DNA of 64,000 bases from Nepenthes gracilis (Eukaryota > Streptophyta > Magnoliopsida > Caryophyllales > Nepenthaceae). Location: NCBI GenBank assembly GCA_033239525.1, contig BSYO01000028.1, positions 14,253,597 through 14,317,596 on the forward strand, in the 5' to 3' direction. The position numbers and the translations under genes are program-made. This document shows, in pieces, positions 36,607 through 48,320 of the stretch (its first letter is position 1; each line of letters begins with the position of its first letter). The notes under the pieces are model-generated. The model ran no database searches. It saw nothing but the letters and a program-made list of their open reading frames with translations, and was not told the DNA's origin.

Positions 36607-37158
36607 GGTCGTATCGTGGTAAGCGCAGGTGTGATGAGGAAGGACTGCGAGAGGGGAGCTCTGGCAGAGGAAAAAAGAGACTTCAATATGTGCTACAATA
36701 AGACCTCGGTTTGCTACAGTAAGCCTGCGGTGTTGCTGCTATAGTTCAGCCGAGGTGTAATGTTTCAAGGTGATGAAGAGCAGAACGATGTAGAGAGGAG
36801 AGAACTCTGAAGTGGCAGGGAAGACGGGAGTTCAGGCGATGAAGCAGGGAGAGAGAAGAGAAAGTGAGGCAGGAGAGAGATTAAGTGAAGGAGTGAGGGC
36901 AGAGAAGAAAAGAGGGAGAGGGAGAGAGGTAAAGCAAAGAGAATAGGAGGGAAACAGAAGATGTAGGAGTTAAGGCAAATCACTTCTTAATTCCATTCAT
37001 CCCTTCACTAGTATCTTTATAGTAAATTGAGCACTTAGTAACTGAATCAGTTGGGAGGCGGGGAAAAAGGAAAATGGTAGCTTAACAACTAACTGAAGGA
37101 ATAAAAAAAACAAACCAAGGAAAAAATAAGAAAAGAAAAAATACAATGGTTTGTAATA
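36592..37158 (-). repeat. 5' LTR of the gene-capturing element
   Basis: Paired with 33022-33575. It contains a GA-rich tract (about 36790-36960) and ends TTTGTAATA on the + strand, followed by the CATAT target duplicate. Confidence 0.88.
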
Positions 37159-37470
37159 CATATAGACAAACTTTACACGATGAGGACCCTAGCTTTGACC
37201 TTGTTGAGCCATATTACACTTATTATGGGCCTATCCCTCAATGCGAAGATGAGTTTTGTCACATTGAGTTTTTGAGAGTTCATAAATTTTTGAGAATATT
37301 TGAGACTATTTGTAAGACATATTATGGATGATGGGAATCACACTTTTCTCTAAATGGACTTCACACGTTGAAGTACCCTAATGTCTACCTTTTTGAGCCA
37401 TATTACACTTGTTATGGGCCTATCCCTCAATGCTAAGGTGGGTTTTATCATTTGGGATAATTAGTGGCAT
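37159..37470. repeat. About 200-bp tandem repeat that received the element
   Basis: The block 'gagccatattacactt.ttatgggcct' occurs near 37206 and again near 37406. The block 'gagttcat.aatttttgaga' occurs near 37275 and, on the other side of the element, near 32945. Unit 1 is therefore split by the LTR element (32936-33021 plus 37159-37270), and unit 2 lies at about 37271-37470. Confidence 0.7.
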
Positions 37471-40149
37471 TCGCCACCTATATCTCTTGTACTTGTAGGT
37501 TCTTTCATTAGGTTGTAGCTGCATTATCTTTCGAATATTAACAAGTAGAGCTCTATTATTTTGATTTTAGAAGATTATGACTTTTTTTCTGTTAGGTTTG
37601 TTCGGAGAATTTTTTAACTAAGGGAGCCTAAAATCAATTGATCTACCTTGTTTGGGATTCGCATGTCCTTCTGACACATGCTTTCATCATTTGCTTTTCA
37701 TCAAGCGTCATCTATGCAACGTTTGATCAGCTTAAATCCCTCCACTTTTCAGCTTGATATTGCTTTTGCATACACAAAGAAGAACATATCATATATCATG
37801 TAACTTTCTTTAAATGCCATGTCACTAAGCATATTTGGATGTTATCTATAAATAAATTGATTCTTTGTGATTATATAGTGTCTAAAATAGAAAGATTGCT
37901 TGGGTCTCTTGTAGATGGCACGAGAAGTTCCCATGAAATGAAGCAGCTAAATCTATCATAATTACTACTATTTATTTTGTTTGGAAAGATAGTAATAGAA
38001 GTATGTTTGATAATGTTACCAAATACCATAATAATAGTGCAATTCTTTGTTACAAATTTTTTTATTGTAATACAGATATCTTTGAACTCAGTAAAAATAC
38101 TATAGTGTAGATGTCATGAGAAGACTGTTTATGGATGGGCTATTCAATTGAGTCATTGGACATCGTTACTCTTAATTTTTTTTCCATTTTGGTCTTTTGG
38201 TTTTTTGTTTAGATTTTCTTGATTTTTGAATTTTCTTTTTGTGGTTAAAGCACATATTTAAGCTTTAGCTTCTGACTTTTTATTTTGAATTGTTTCGCAA
38301 TGAGCATTGTATTTTCATCCAACAAAATCTTTTATCGATTAACACATATTTTTTATTTACTAAAAAAATTACCGATAATTATAGATTAGCTACACTTATA
38401 ATCCAAAATAAATCATGGGAGTAACGGGTCAATATTTATATCTAGTAATTAAGGTCCTCAAGATGACTAATACACATATATATGTTCAAGAAAAAATAAA
38501 TAGGAACCACAGTGGATTCCAATTGTCCCTCATCATAACATTATATAAAGTAAGCTGGCATTTCAAATACATCCATATGAAATAGGGCTTTATATATATA
38601 TATATATATATATATGTTTGGTTCATCTCCCATTTGCCAAAATGAGACGGATGTGGTTGCTTCTAAGGTAAGAACACTTTAGGAGGAGGAAACAGATAGA
38701 TAGTGATGTCCACACACACACACACAAATATTTATATATATTTTAATGCTGTAGTGGACAGAATCAATTGAATCTAAAGATTCCAATCCTTCATAATACA
38801 TACTCCCACCTCAATGAAGTTTCCTCCAAAATGCTACATATAATTCTAATCCTACTTTTTTTGTGGGGTTGTATGTTACTATGCATGGTAATCTTATCCT
38901 ATATATATATAAATTAAGTATTATTTCTGTAAAACTAAGTAATTTTTAATAGTTATTATTAGTATGTAAAATCATGATATAGACTAATTTTCAACCAAAT
39001 ATCAGATTTTATGCGTTATATATAATAGCATAAGTTTTTTAAAAAATGATTATCATATCTATCAGTAGTGATTGGGAAAAGTTAGATTATTTATTTTCTA
39101 TAAATTTATTTTATAAATATTTTATTTGGATACCATATATACATATTAAGCGAATTCAATTGTAATATTCCATCATAAAAAACAATAAAAAAAAAGTTTG
39201 ATTATGCGGGCTATTGCCTTGTTTGAAATTCATAGTTATAATGTTATTTTGTACCGTTAATTTTACAAATATATTACACACACGTGTACAATGTTTCGAT
39301 TATTGCTCCTTGTCATGGTCTTTATTTATAACTTTTGAGAGACTTTATTCTCATTGCTGAGAATTATATATCTCGGTAACTCATATTCATGACATGTTTA
39401 TGAAATCCAAGTAGCTTGCATCAAACAGTGTTTTATGATTTGATCAATTACATATCAATAATCAAGGCCATTCAATATAAATTTATATGGCTAGCCTCAT
39501 TCTTAACTTATTCATATGTATTTAGAAAATTAAGTAGCAAATCAATAATTCTTAATTTTATAAGAAGTGAAGAATGAATGTATATTATTCTAACTACAAA
39601 ATATACTATTCTTATTCTAAAGGTTTAATAACCAAAAAAATAAAAGATTAAATAAAAACACAACCATATTATATATTTTTTTAAAGTGCAAAGCATAGCT
39701 TTATTGCCACTTGTGCCAACAAATTAAGAAAAGAATAAAGATGCTTGGCTTCAAGGCATCCCCAAAAATCTGAATTCTTTTGCCTCGGATTTACAACAAG
39801 CATATCCGAAGCGAAGCAGCCTTATTTACACAATGCAAGGCACACCTCCCTATGCAAGACGCTAAACCAATCATTAACCGCCACGCAAACCGCGGGGCCC
39901 TTTTCTGCCCTGAAGTGCACTATAAGCCAACGAATCAGCGACCGGCGGATTCCATCCATCTGCAATCCCATTACTGCCTTAAATCTTCCCCCACCCCCAC
40001 TCTTCACCGGGGTTTCCTCTGCTGTAACTCCACCGTTATGGGTTCACAACAAATTCTACAATTTTCAATGTCGTTGCGTCTCCGAAACCTCCAGTCTCAG
40101 CCAGATGGAGCAATAAATAGAAATTAATAACTGGACTGTGTCGTGTTTG
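37471..40149. other. AT-rich intergenic DNA upstream of the BTB gene
   Basis: Microsatellites are (TA)n at 38590-38615 and (CA)n at about 38711-38726. From about 39745 the GC content rises, and overlapping frames of 60-120 codons open on both strands without any protein I recognise. A minus-strand AATAAA at 39700-39705 might mark the end of an unrecognised minus-strand transcript. Confidence 0.45.
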
Positions 40150-40158
40150 TATAAATAG
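40150..40158 (+). promoter_or_regulatory. TATA box of the BTB gene
   Basis: TATAAATAG lies 175 bases upstream of the start codon. Transcription would be expected to begin near 40180, giving a leader of about 145 nucleotides that contains two uORFs. Confidence 0.6.
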
Positions 40159-40218
40159 ATTCTGCCAGTTCTACTATCAAGAGAGAGACAGAGGTTGAAA
40201 TTTTTGTTAAATCTTTCC

Positions 40219-40284
40219 ATGAGTAGGAGTAGTAGAAGCAAACCTGGGAAAGGCAAGAGAGTCGCTGTTCGATTGTATCTATGA
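40219..40284 (+). CDS. uORF1 in the BTB leader (21 codons plus stop)
   Basis: It begins ATGAGTAGG (MSRSSRSKPGKGKRV...), is basic and Ser-rich, and ends CTATGA, where the TGA shares bases with the ATG of uORF2. Initiation context is CCATG A, without a G at +4. Translation is not shown; the call rests on position within the inferred leader. Confidence 0.5.
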   Translation: MSRSSRSKPGKGKRVAVRLYL

Positions 40285-40328
40285 AATCACAGAAGCTCTG
40301 GCTCTCGCTGCTAGTGCTCGGAGGATGA
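40281..40328 (+). CDS. uORF2 in the BTB leader (15 codons plus stop)
   Basis: It encodes MKSQKLWLSLLVLGG and ends GGATGA, where its TGA overlaps the ATG of the main BTB frame. The peptide is hydrophobic with a basic start, like a tiny signal sequence. uORF1, uORF2 and the main ORF occupy three different frames joined by two ATGA overlaps. Confidence 0.5.
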   Translation: MKSQKLWLSLLVLGG

Positions 40329-42693
40329 GCGATTCTGCTTACAGAGTCGAAACGACGTCGCGCCTCGCCCAATGGAAGATCGAAAACCTGGCTTCTTGCA
40401 CTTATCGGAAGTCCGATCCTTTCAAGATCGGAAAGTGGAATTGGTAAACTACTACTACTGCTACTACCAGTAATAATCATTTTTTCTTGGTAAACCACTA
40501 CTGCTATGCTGATCTTTGTAAGGTGAATTTGGATGTACTATTGTTTGTTTGTTTGTTTTGGGGATTTGAAGGCACCTGGCAGTTGAGAGGAATCGGGCGC
40601 TGTATATAAAATTGTATCCGGAAGTATCGAACTTGACGCGAGAGTGTCCGCCGATTGCTTCTTTTTTGATTCGGGTGCTCTCTTCCGTTGGAGACCGCAA
40701 GGCCCTCGTTCATCCTGGTTGGTACCCCCGCTTTTTAATTCTATTCCTGAATTTTGCTGTTCTGTATTGCTAACCACTGAGAGATGCAAGTCCCCAAAGT
40801 TCATAAATAAATAAATAAATAGATACATAAACAATATGCCTTTGTTTGACAGTTGTGACAGTCGTATGCTTTTGAAACACAGTAGGATGTTGGTGGAGTC
40901 ATACTAGTATGCTGGTGGAAATATCTTTGCATGTTGGGGGAACATGCTAGGACCGTCTTGATTTAGCCACCACAGTTTGTGCACCTTTTGCAGGCATCCC
41001 GGACACCTTGGCCACCTCGATATCTCAGACTTTTTGAAAGATTGGACATTCTAATAGGCCTTCTGACAATTTCGACTTTTTGCCAAGGTGATCTTATGAT
41101 TGAACGGACCTTTGATACAGTTGGCCTTCTGTTGACAATTCGAGACCTTTTGACAATCCAACTTATTTGACAATCTATCCTCTAACAATCTAGTTTTTCT
41201 AACAATTTGGCATAGACGTCTTGTCTTTTGACAACCCGATTTTTCTAGCAGCTCATTTTTTGACAATTCAAGCCTTGATCTGATAATTTGGATCCTGGCA
41301 TTCTGATCTGGGTCTTACTGTTTTATTTTGGACCCATCGATATCTTACTTAACTGATTAGATAGTGTCTTGGATATTTTGGCATGATGTTATAGGATCAG
41401 AACAGAATTTGGGCGGGACTCAAATTAGCTGTTGTTAAAATATGCTACAATGCCTTTTACAGAGCTATTGTTTTATATTGACAAGCAGTCAAAAATTGTC
41501 AAATTTTTTTAAACCATATAATTTTTGTGCTTTTTTTGGTGTTTTTTATCTGAAAATCTTTGCTTCTGTGCTTTAATACTAGTCACTCTAATTTTCAACT
41601 GCTGCTATTTGTGCAGAAATAACAGACAAGCAACTCAAGAATAATGACGATTTTGTTTGGGCAATTGAGGTTCCATTATCTGGGAAATTTATAATCGATG
41701 TTGAGTTCCTCGATATGAAGATCCCATCTCCAACTGTATGCTTTCTACCCACCACCCCCTTTCTCACTGGCTTTAGAACTTTAAATTGTTCATAGAGTTG
41801 TCCGGTTTGCTTAATTTACTTAAGCTTTGGAATTGGAAATGGAATGGGCAATGAGCTTAATTTCCACTTTAATACCTCTTACATAAAGCCACTACTAGTT
41901 CGTTGGATTACATATATACATGCATATATAATCCAATTAATTCTTTAAGTAGATCCCATAATTTAAGCTAATAAATGGTGGAATGCAATTCAGTCACATT
42001 TGATATAATATGGCACAGGGTGGGGAGCCTTGCTCAATTTGGACTGAAGAATTCACACAGAAAAGATCCAACTCCACAGCTATCGCATGCCTTGGGCGAA
42101 TGCTGAATGAATCCATCCACACGGACATTACAATCAATGCTTCTGATGGAAGCATTGGAGCCCACCGTGCTGTTCTTGCCTCCTGCTCTCCGGTTTTCCG
42201 TAGCATGTTTTCACACGACCTCAGGGAGAAGGAACTCTCCACAATCGACATCTCTGACATGTCACTTGAAGCTTGCCAGGTTAGACTATAATAAGAAAGC
42301 ATGTTTGTTTGAGCATGTGGAAAACCATGACAAACACCTGTTAAACGGCAGGCCTTCCTCAACTACATCTATGGGAGCATTCAACACGAGGAATTTTTGG
42401 CCCATCGGCTGGCCTTACTCCGAGCATCCGACAAGTATGACATCTCGGAGCTAAAGGATGCATGCCATGAGAGCCTCCTCGAGGACATTGATTCCAAAAA
42501 CGTCCTTGTGAGGCTCCAGAACGCGTCTTTGTATCAGTTGCCCAAGCTGAAAGCCACCTGTTTGCGGTATCTGTTAAAGTTCAGTAAGATATTCGACATC
42601 CGAGATGACTTCATTGCTTTCTTGCAATGCGCCGACAGGGAGTTGATTGGTGAAATCTTTCGAGAAATACTTGAAACGTGGAAAGGCTTTTGA
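40325..42693 (+). CDS. BTB/POZ domain protein (At1g21780 type), probable CUL3 adaptor
   Basis: Five exons: 40325-40443, 40572-40717, 41617-41735, 42019-42279 and 42352-42693, with GT-AG junctions in phase. They give 328 residues, near the 326 of Arabidopsis At1g21780. The start MSDSAYRVETTSRLAQWKI and the whole exon layout fit that family. The N-terminal half (about 1-140) is a MATH-like beta domain (QWKIENL, KWNWHL, FIIDVEFLD region). The BTB/POZ domain spans about 155-260 (HTDITINASDGS, AHRAVLA, SPVFRSMFSHD), and an alpha-helical tail ends LETWKGF. BTB proteins of this kind are known to bind CUL3 and act as substrate adaptors of nuclear/cytosolic ubiquitin ligases; the substrate here is unknown. 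The gene looks intact. Confidence 0.95.
41060..41290 (+). repeat. Degenerate TTGACAAT repeats in BTB intron 2
   Basis: About nine copies of TTTGACAAT-like motifs (also TCTGACAAT, CTAACAAT, CTGATAAT) occur every 16-30 bases between 41064 and 41290. The spacing is irregular. The origin is unknown. Confidence 0.6.
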
Positions 42694-43916
42694 GTTTGCA
42701 TGGCTTCAAAGTGTACTACTTGTGGGTATTTGGTTACATAATAGTAGTTATTATTCAAATGAAAAGGGTTGATTCTCATTCTTAGAAAAAAAAAAGTTTG
42801 AATGATTGCTTATTAAAGTTATGTTTGAAAATTGATAAGGTTTGAGTTGCTTGCCCTTTATGTATATATATTTTTAATTAACAGGATGGAAGGTTTCCAT
42901 ATCTTCATGTGTATATATATATATACATATACATCAATCGAGCAATTTATACCAATATGGCATACCCTTACTTTTGGTATTTGTGATCTTGCTTTAAAAA
43001 ATAAAAATAAAATAAAATGTGATTTTGAGAAAGATTATAATTCTTGATCTTACTAAAAGTAATTTTGGCATTTTGCCAAAAATTATAAAATTAAATATGT
43101 TTAAATGATTTGTACAACTAATATAAAATTTCGGTCATTTTTAAGAGTTATTTTAAAAAAGAAATAGATCTAAAAGATTATCTTAAATCTAACAAGCATA
43201 TCTAACAAGCATGACACAAAGTATTCAAAAGGGAAGTCATAATATATCAAACAGTGTAAAATTGGTGCCATGTTTGTTTGCTATTTGACTATAGGTCCTA
43301 ATATAATTACCTAAAAATATCTATTTTAACTCCATAAAAGCATTTTTTTAAAAAAAAACTCTATTTATTTGTATAATATTTAATATTGCTACTTTCTTTG
43401 ACCACCATTTTAATATGGACATTTTATTTTTTCATAAATTATTGACTTATCCGTTACTTTGGTTTGGTGGGGGATATTGTGTCCTTTAATTGTGTCTTGA
43501 AGATGCCTAAGGAATGTCTGCAATGCTGGCTACTACGTGGAAACAAATATTGTATAGGTTTTGGTTTAATGCTTGTTGTTTGCTCCATTTTGAGATGTTC
43601 TTGAGAAAATATACTTGTAATAAAATTCATCAATAAAAATTGTAAAAAGTTGAGTCTGTCGGTCCACATAATTGTCTATGCATTAGTAGGAGGTTTTACA
43701 ATTATCATTATCATTGTATGTTACTTCTCTTTTGTTTAACAATTTTGGTATTATTAATAATAAGGCTGAACGAAAAATTTCAAACCAAATAATCCTAACA
43801 AATTCAAATCAAACCGTCAATGAATGCCTCATATTATTAGGTTTTATTAATAGTGTGGTATATTATTTTATATAAATTACAATTGTGAAAAGAACTTAAT
43901 TTGATATATATATATA
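42694..43916. other. Intergenic DNA between the BTB gene and the second Tat-like element
   Basis: AT-rich, with short (AT)n runs near 42910-42925 and 43903-43921. No gene, tRNA or complete transposon is visible. The first few hundred bases would hold the BTB 3' UTR. Confidence 0.5.
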
Positions 43917-43921
43917 TATAT

Positions 43922-44787
43922 TGATGGGACAGCTGTAATGAGCCAACCCAAAAGGATAAGTGGCCCAGAGTCTATAACGGTCTGATTTTTCCTGAGATGG
44001 TCAACGCTGTCGTTGACGGGATAAGCGTCCCAAGTAGACCGGATGCAATCTAAAACAAACACGGCTCAAATCAAAATCAACTCACGCACTCTTTCTTGTG
44101 CTCAACGGTCGTCTACCCTAATTCTCCGTGGCTCCCGGGATGGCAATCTTCTTTATAACGAAAATATCCCAGAATCAGAGTACATGTTGGATGAAAAGCT
44201 CTCAAATCAGTGCGTGACTTTGCGTGCATCCTGCTTGACCGTTGTAGTTCCAAATAGCACCTACATTCACATGAGGAAAGGAAATGATCCCCTTATAGGG
44301 CGGGCATCCTACCTCGCCATCTAAGGAATGCAACGAAGGCCCTTGACTATAAAAGGTCATAGAGACTCACTCCATAGGCACGCTCTCTTATATATTCAAA
44401 CAAGCCAAAGCTCTCCACCTCTTAAGCATCCAATTACTTTCCCCTCTTTTCTACTGTTAATTCCCCGCGAACTCAGTATTTAGAAAGACTTCTTACTGCG
44501 AGCTCTCCATGACCAAAGCCACTCTCCACGAGCACATCTCCAATCCTCATTCTCAAATCCATCATCCAGCATTTATCTTTGCATCCTTTGTTTTTACCTT
44601 TTTATTCTTGGAAGGTCGGTTATTGGTTTGAGCGTCAAAGGATAAATTGAGAAACGAGTCCTGTCATTTTTCTCTAATTCCGCATCATTTGTTATCGTGT
44701 GCAGGATCCCAGGGGCGTAGGATAGTGACCCAAACTGAAGAGCAGTTTGATCCAAATCCATTCAAAATTTGGATTCAGAATGCATCA
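43922..44787 (+). repeat. 5' LTR of the second Tat-like element
   Basis: TGATGGGACAG...AGAATGCATCA, 866 bp, with a single TATA box CTATAAAAGG at 44347-44356. Confidence 0.87.
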
Positions 44788-44788
44788 T

Positions 44789-44806
44789 TAGCATCGTTTG
44801 TGGGAA
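44789..44806 (+). other. Primer binding site of the second Tat-like element
   Basis: TAGCATCGTTTGTGGGAA is a mutated form of TGGCGCCGTCTGTGGGAA, one base after the 5' LTR. Confidence 0.75.
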
Positions 44807-44860
44807 TGCTAACAAAAAACCGATCAACTATTTCTCCGAAATTATCATCATCTGCCAATA

Positions 44861-46440
44861 TGATGAACACAAGGGCACAAGCTAGCGTTCCTACGAAAAA
44901 AAGTTACCTCCCCAAACCATGACCACTCAGTTGGTAGGTGGATGAGAGAACAACCTGCTCCGATCTTCCTGGCAATGGTGGAGCAGATGAACAAGATGTC
45001 GCAAATGCTTCAAATGTTTTGCACGCGCCAAGGCAAGCATAAGTAGGGAGTTCACTCCTCCTCAACCCACATGCCGGCCTCTTAGCAAGGAGGCTAGAGG
45101 AAGAAGAAGTCGGTCAAGAAGGCTCCCAGGCCAGGCAACTCTCACATCCCTGTGGCCTCCAACACCCCAAGCCATTTAAGGCTTTAGGGTGCTTGAACCC
45201 TGGGACTCTTGAGGAGAGCCCCAAGAGAAGAAATCCCAAATACTCTCGGGATGAGCAGAGACCTCCCGTGCAGGAGGGAGTCTCTCGCGTCACCAAGCCA
45301 ACGAGTGGCAGTAGCTGGCCAATGCCGCGTTGGACGGCCGAATGCATGGAGCTGAGGACCTACCTCAACTCTAAAAGGTCTGCAAGCTCCCACGAGTGGG
45401 GGAGAAGATTCAAAAGATTTGGAACCGCATGTTCAAAGATGAAGACGACAAACACGCGGCCAATTTAAAAAGATCTCCATTCACCATGGAGATACAGACA
45501 CAACCGCTGTTGCCCAAGTTCAAGATGTCAACCTTGGAACCTTATGATGGAAGCATCGATCCTACGGATCACCTATATTACTTCCGCACCCTATTGAGCT
45601 TCCAGGGCCTCGAGGAGACTTCCATGTGTCAGTGTTTTCCCCTTACTCTGAAGGGAGATGCCATGATCTGGTTCCACCGGCTCTTGGCAAATTCGATCCG
45701 GAGCTTCCGAGACCATGCGGACAGTTTTCTGTTCCAGTACGCCTCAAGTCACCGTGAAGAGAAGCAGTTGTGCCACCTCGCCTGGGTGAAGTAGAAGTCA
45801 GGCAAGAACTTGAGAAAGTCCCTGGAGCAGTTTACCGCAGAAGCTCGGAGAATTCCAAAACTTACTGAAGAAGTGAAGCTCAGCAGTTTCATTTTTGCAC
45901 AGGGTTTGGGAGATTTCTTTAAGCACCTAACCCACAAGAACCCGTAAATCTTTTGGGAGACGGAATCAATTATTCGGGCCTATGTAGTAGTTGAAGAAGC
46001 CAACAAGGTAAAATGCCTAGAGCAAATCGACCAATCTCACTCTTTTCAGGTGGAGGAAAAGAGGAAGAATTGGGGCAGCGACAACCCTCGGAGGAAGCTA
46101 TCTAGAGTCAAGCCGCCGACACAAAAGGAGTTCTGGCCCATAAACTTGATTTCACTGAATGACACTCGAGCCAATGTCCTAATACAGATTTGGGAAGAAA
46201 AATTTGTTAAGTGGCCAAAATTGATGAAGAACCCGGAGGGAGGAGATCCGTCAAAGTATTGCAACTTCCATCAATCTTCGAGTCACAACACAAAAAATTG
46301 TCAGACGTTGCAAAGGAAGATTGAGGAGCTGATTCGTAGGGGCCACCTCACTAAGTTCCTGAGGAACCCTAGCCAGAGTTTTGGTGCCTCAGGCAAGGAC
46401 AGGACCGATCAGCCTCAACCGCAGAATTGGGTCACGGCCT
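44861..46440 (+). pseudogene. gag, second Tat-like element
   Basis: The frame begins MMNTRAQAS, like MANTR starts of the group, and is soon interrupted. The capsid region at about 45510-45960 shows YDGSIDPTDHLYYF, GDAMIWFHRL and QFTAEARRIP. The late block KYCNFHQSSSHNTKNC..LIRRGHL (about 46254-46355) is the CCHC-like knuckle and following helix typical of Tat gag (KYCRFHRDHGHDTE-type). Stops at about 45792 and 45945 and frame changes disable it. Confidence 0.8.
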
Positions 46441-46589
46441 AGGTGGTCAATATGGTGACCACCAAGCCTCCTAAGGTACACCATACGGATTAGTAGGAAA
46501 AGCCAACTGGGCGCACGAAGTAGAGGGTGGGGGAAGATATCATTAGTTTTAGCGACAACGATATGATACGTGTAATCTTCCCCCACACT

Positions 46590-46995
46590 GATCCCCTTAT
46601 TATATCCACACTTATTTTAGATGGTATTCTTGACTACTAAGTAAAATGAATTTTTATTGATAATGGAAGGTTTAGAGATTTACTCTACCTCGATCCATAC
46701 TTTAAATTGAGATTTAAAAAGAATCCACTTAAATATGCCGAAGGACCACTATATGGGCTAGATAATGAGCTAGTGGCTGTCCAAGGGGCGATACAACTAG
46801 AGGTCACCCTGGGCATGCACCCCAGAATGGCAAGTCACATGCTCACCTTCCTGGTCATCAACCTGCCCTTCGTATAAAACGTCATACTTGGCCAGTCATG
46901 CCTGGCGGTGTTCTGGACTGTTACGTCAATACCACATTTAAAAATAAAATTTATAATAGTATGCGGTATTGGCAAAGTGCTAGGTGACTAAGTAA
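46590..46995 (+). pseudogene. Aspartic protease remnant, second Tat-like element
   Basis: The block FIDNGRFRDLLYLD near 46652 stands where active proteases have VDxGSS..L, so the catalytic D-S/T-G is changed to DNG. A later NVILGQSCLAVFWTV (about 46879-46923) corresponds to the conserved YNVILGRPxLN. In-frame stops are present. Confidence 0.7.
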
Positions 46996-47232
46996 CCAGT
47001 TATACATGTTATATGTCCGAAATAACACCAAGCAGCGGTGAAAGGCAAGTAGAAGAGTTGGACTATCAAAATGAGGTGACCTTGCTGCAGGCACAGTCCA
47101 GCGAGGTCACTGATCTCGTACCTCTGAATCCGAATGATCCAGAAAAGTGTGTACAAATAGGGGGCTCACTCGCCGGACCTTTGCGTGATGAATTGATCAG
47201 TTTCTCAAGGCAAAACATAGATGTCTTCACGT

Positions 47233-48320
47233 GAACGCCCGCCAATATGCCCGGGATTCCGGCTTGAAAATGTTCCATAAGTTTGATCTCGATCCTAACC
47301 ACAAACCTATCGAGTAGAAACGGAGAAACTACTCCATCGAGAAATTTATAGCCATCCAGGAGAAGGTGAAGAAACTGTTGAATGCCGAGTTAATGAGGGA
47401 AGTCCAGTACCTGCACTGGCTCTTTAACGTGGTTCTAGTCAAGAAAAGTAATGAAAAGTGACGGATGTGCGTTGAATTCACTAACATCAATAAAGCCTAT
47501 CCAAAGGATAGTTTCTCGTTGCTTAGGATCGACCTGTTGGTGGACTCCACTTTTGGGTACGAGCTACTGAGTTTTATCAATGCATATATGGGTTATAATC
47601 AGATCCAGATGAGCTCAAAGAACGAGGAGTACACTTTATTCATGACCGACCAATGGACCTATTATTAGAAGGTCATACCTTTCGGTCTGAAGAATGTAGG
47701 TGTAACTTGCCAAAGGCTCATGAACAAAATGTTCGAGAAGCAGATCGATCGTAATATAAAGGTGTATGTAGACGACATGTTCGTCAAGAATAAGACCACA
47801 AACGATTATATTCTCAATCTAATTGAAGCGTTCAAAGTACTTTGTACACACCAGATGAAGTTGAACGCATCAAAATGTGTCTTCAGGATATCCTTTGAAA
47901 AATTTTTAGATTTTATTGTCTCTCAACGAGGGATCAAGGCAAACTTGAAGAAGATTAAGGCCCTCACGAACATGACTCCGCCATGGAGTGTCAAGGATGT
48001 CCAGAGGCTGATTGGGAGACTGGCAGCGCTCTCCCGCTTCTTGGTTAAGTTTGGTGACAAGTACCTTCTGTTATTTAAGGCTTTGATGGGGACAAAGGCG
48101 AATGGATTCCAATGGACAGTAGAATGCCAGGCCGCCTTTGACGAACTGAAACAGTACCTGGCTAGTCCACCACTACTAACATCATCGAGAGAAGGGGAGG
48201 AGTTGTATCTCTACTTGTCAGTATCAGAAGCGACTTTGAGCTCCATCTTGATACGCCAAGATTTTGATGCACAACCGCTGGTCTATTATATGAGTAAAAA
48301 CGTTGACCGGTGCTGAGACT
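47233..48320 (+). pseudogene. Reverse transcriptase, second Tat-like element
   Basis: The RT order is visible: MCVEFTNINKAYPKDSF (near 47465), LLSFINAYMGYNQIQM (near 47562), a TTY..VMPFGLKN-like VIPFGLKN (near 47671) and YVDDM (47765-47779). Then come KCVFRISFEKFLDFIVS and FQWTVECQAAFDELK of the RT/RNase H boundary. The motif normally written LLSFMDAFSGY has Asn in place of the catalytic Asp, and stops separate the blocks, so the enzyme is dead. Confidence 0.85.

Larger units (their letters stand above)
33022..37158 (-). mobile_element. Non-autonomous LTR retrotransposon carrying fragments of three host genes
   Basis: Direct LTRs lie at 36592-37158 (5') and 33022-33575 (3'), read on the minus strand: TGTTAC...CATAACA with minor end mutations. 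Flanking 5-mers are CATAG (33017-33021) and CATAT (37159-37163). Next to the 5' LTR the minus strand reads TGGTGCTCTCATTGAGAC, a likely primer binding site. Next to the 3' LTR it reads GATGAAGCGGACAA, a purine-rich tract. Inside come a gag N-terminus, then intronless FKBP, TOM1-like GAT and transketolase segments. Protease, RT and integrase are absent, so the element depended on a partner. The lack of introns in the host segments fits capture through RNA. Confidence 0.88.

Noticed and set aside
39745..40127. Overlapping + frames of 115-123 codons and a minus frame of 61 codons with a downstream minus-strand AATAAA
   Set aside because: Several frames are open at once on both strands, no family is recognised, and the minus frame lacks an ATG. 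I cannot support a gene, though a non-coding transcript is possible.
44043..44324. 93-codon frame in front of the second gag
   Set aside because: It lies entirely inside the 5' LTR.
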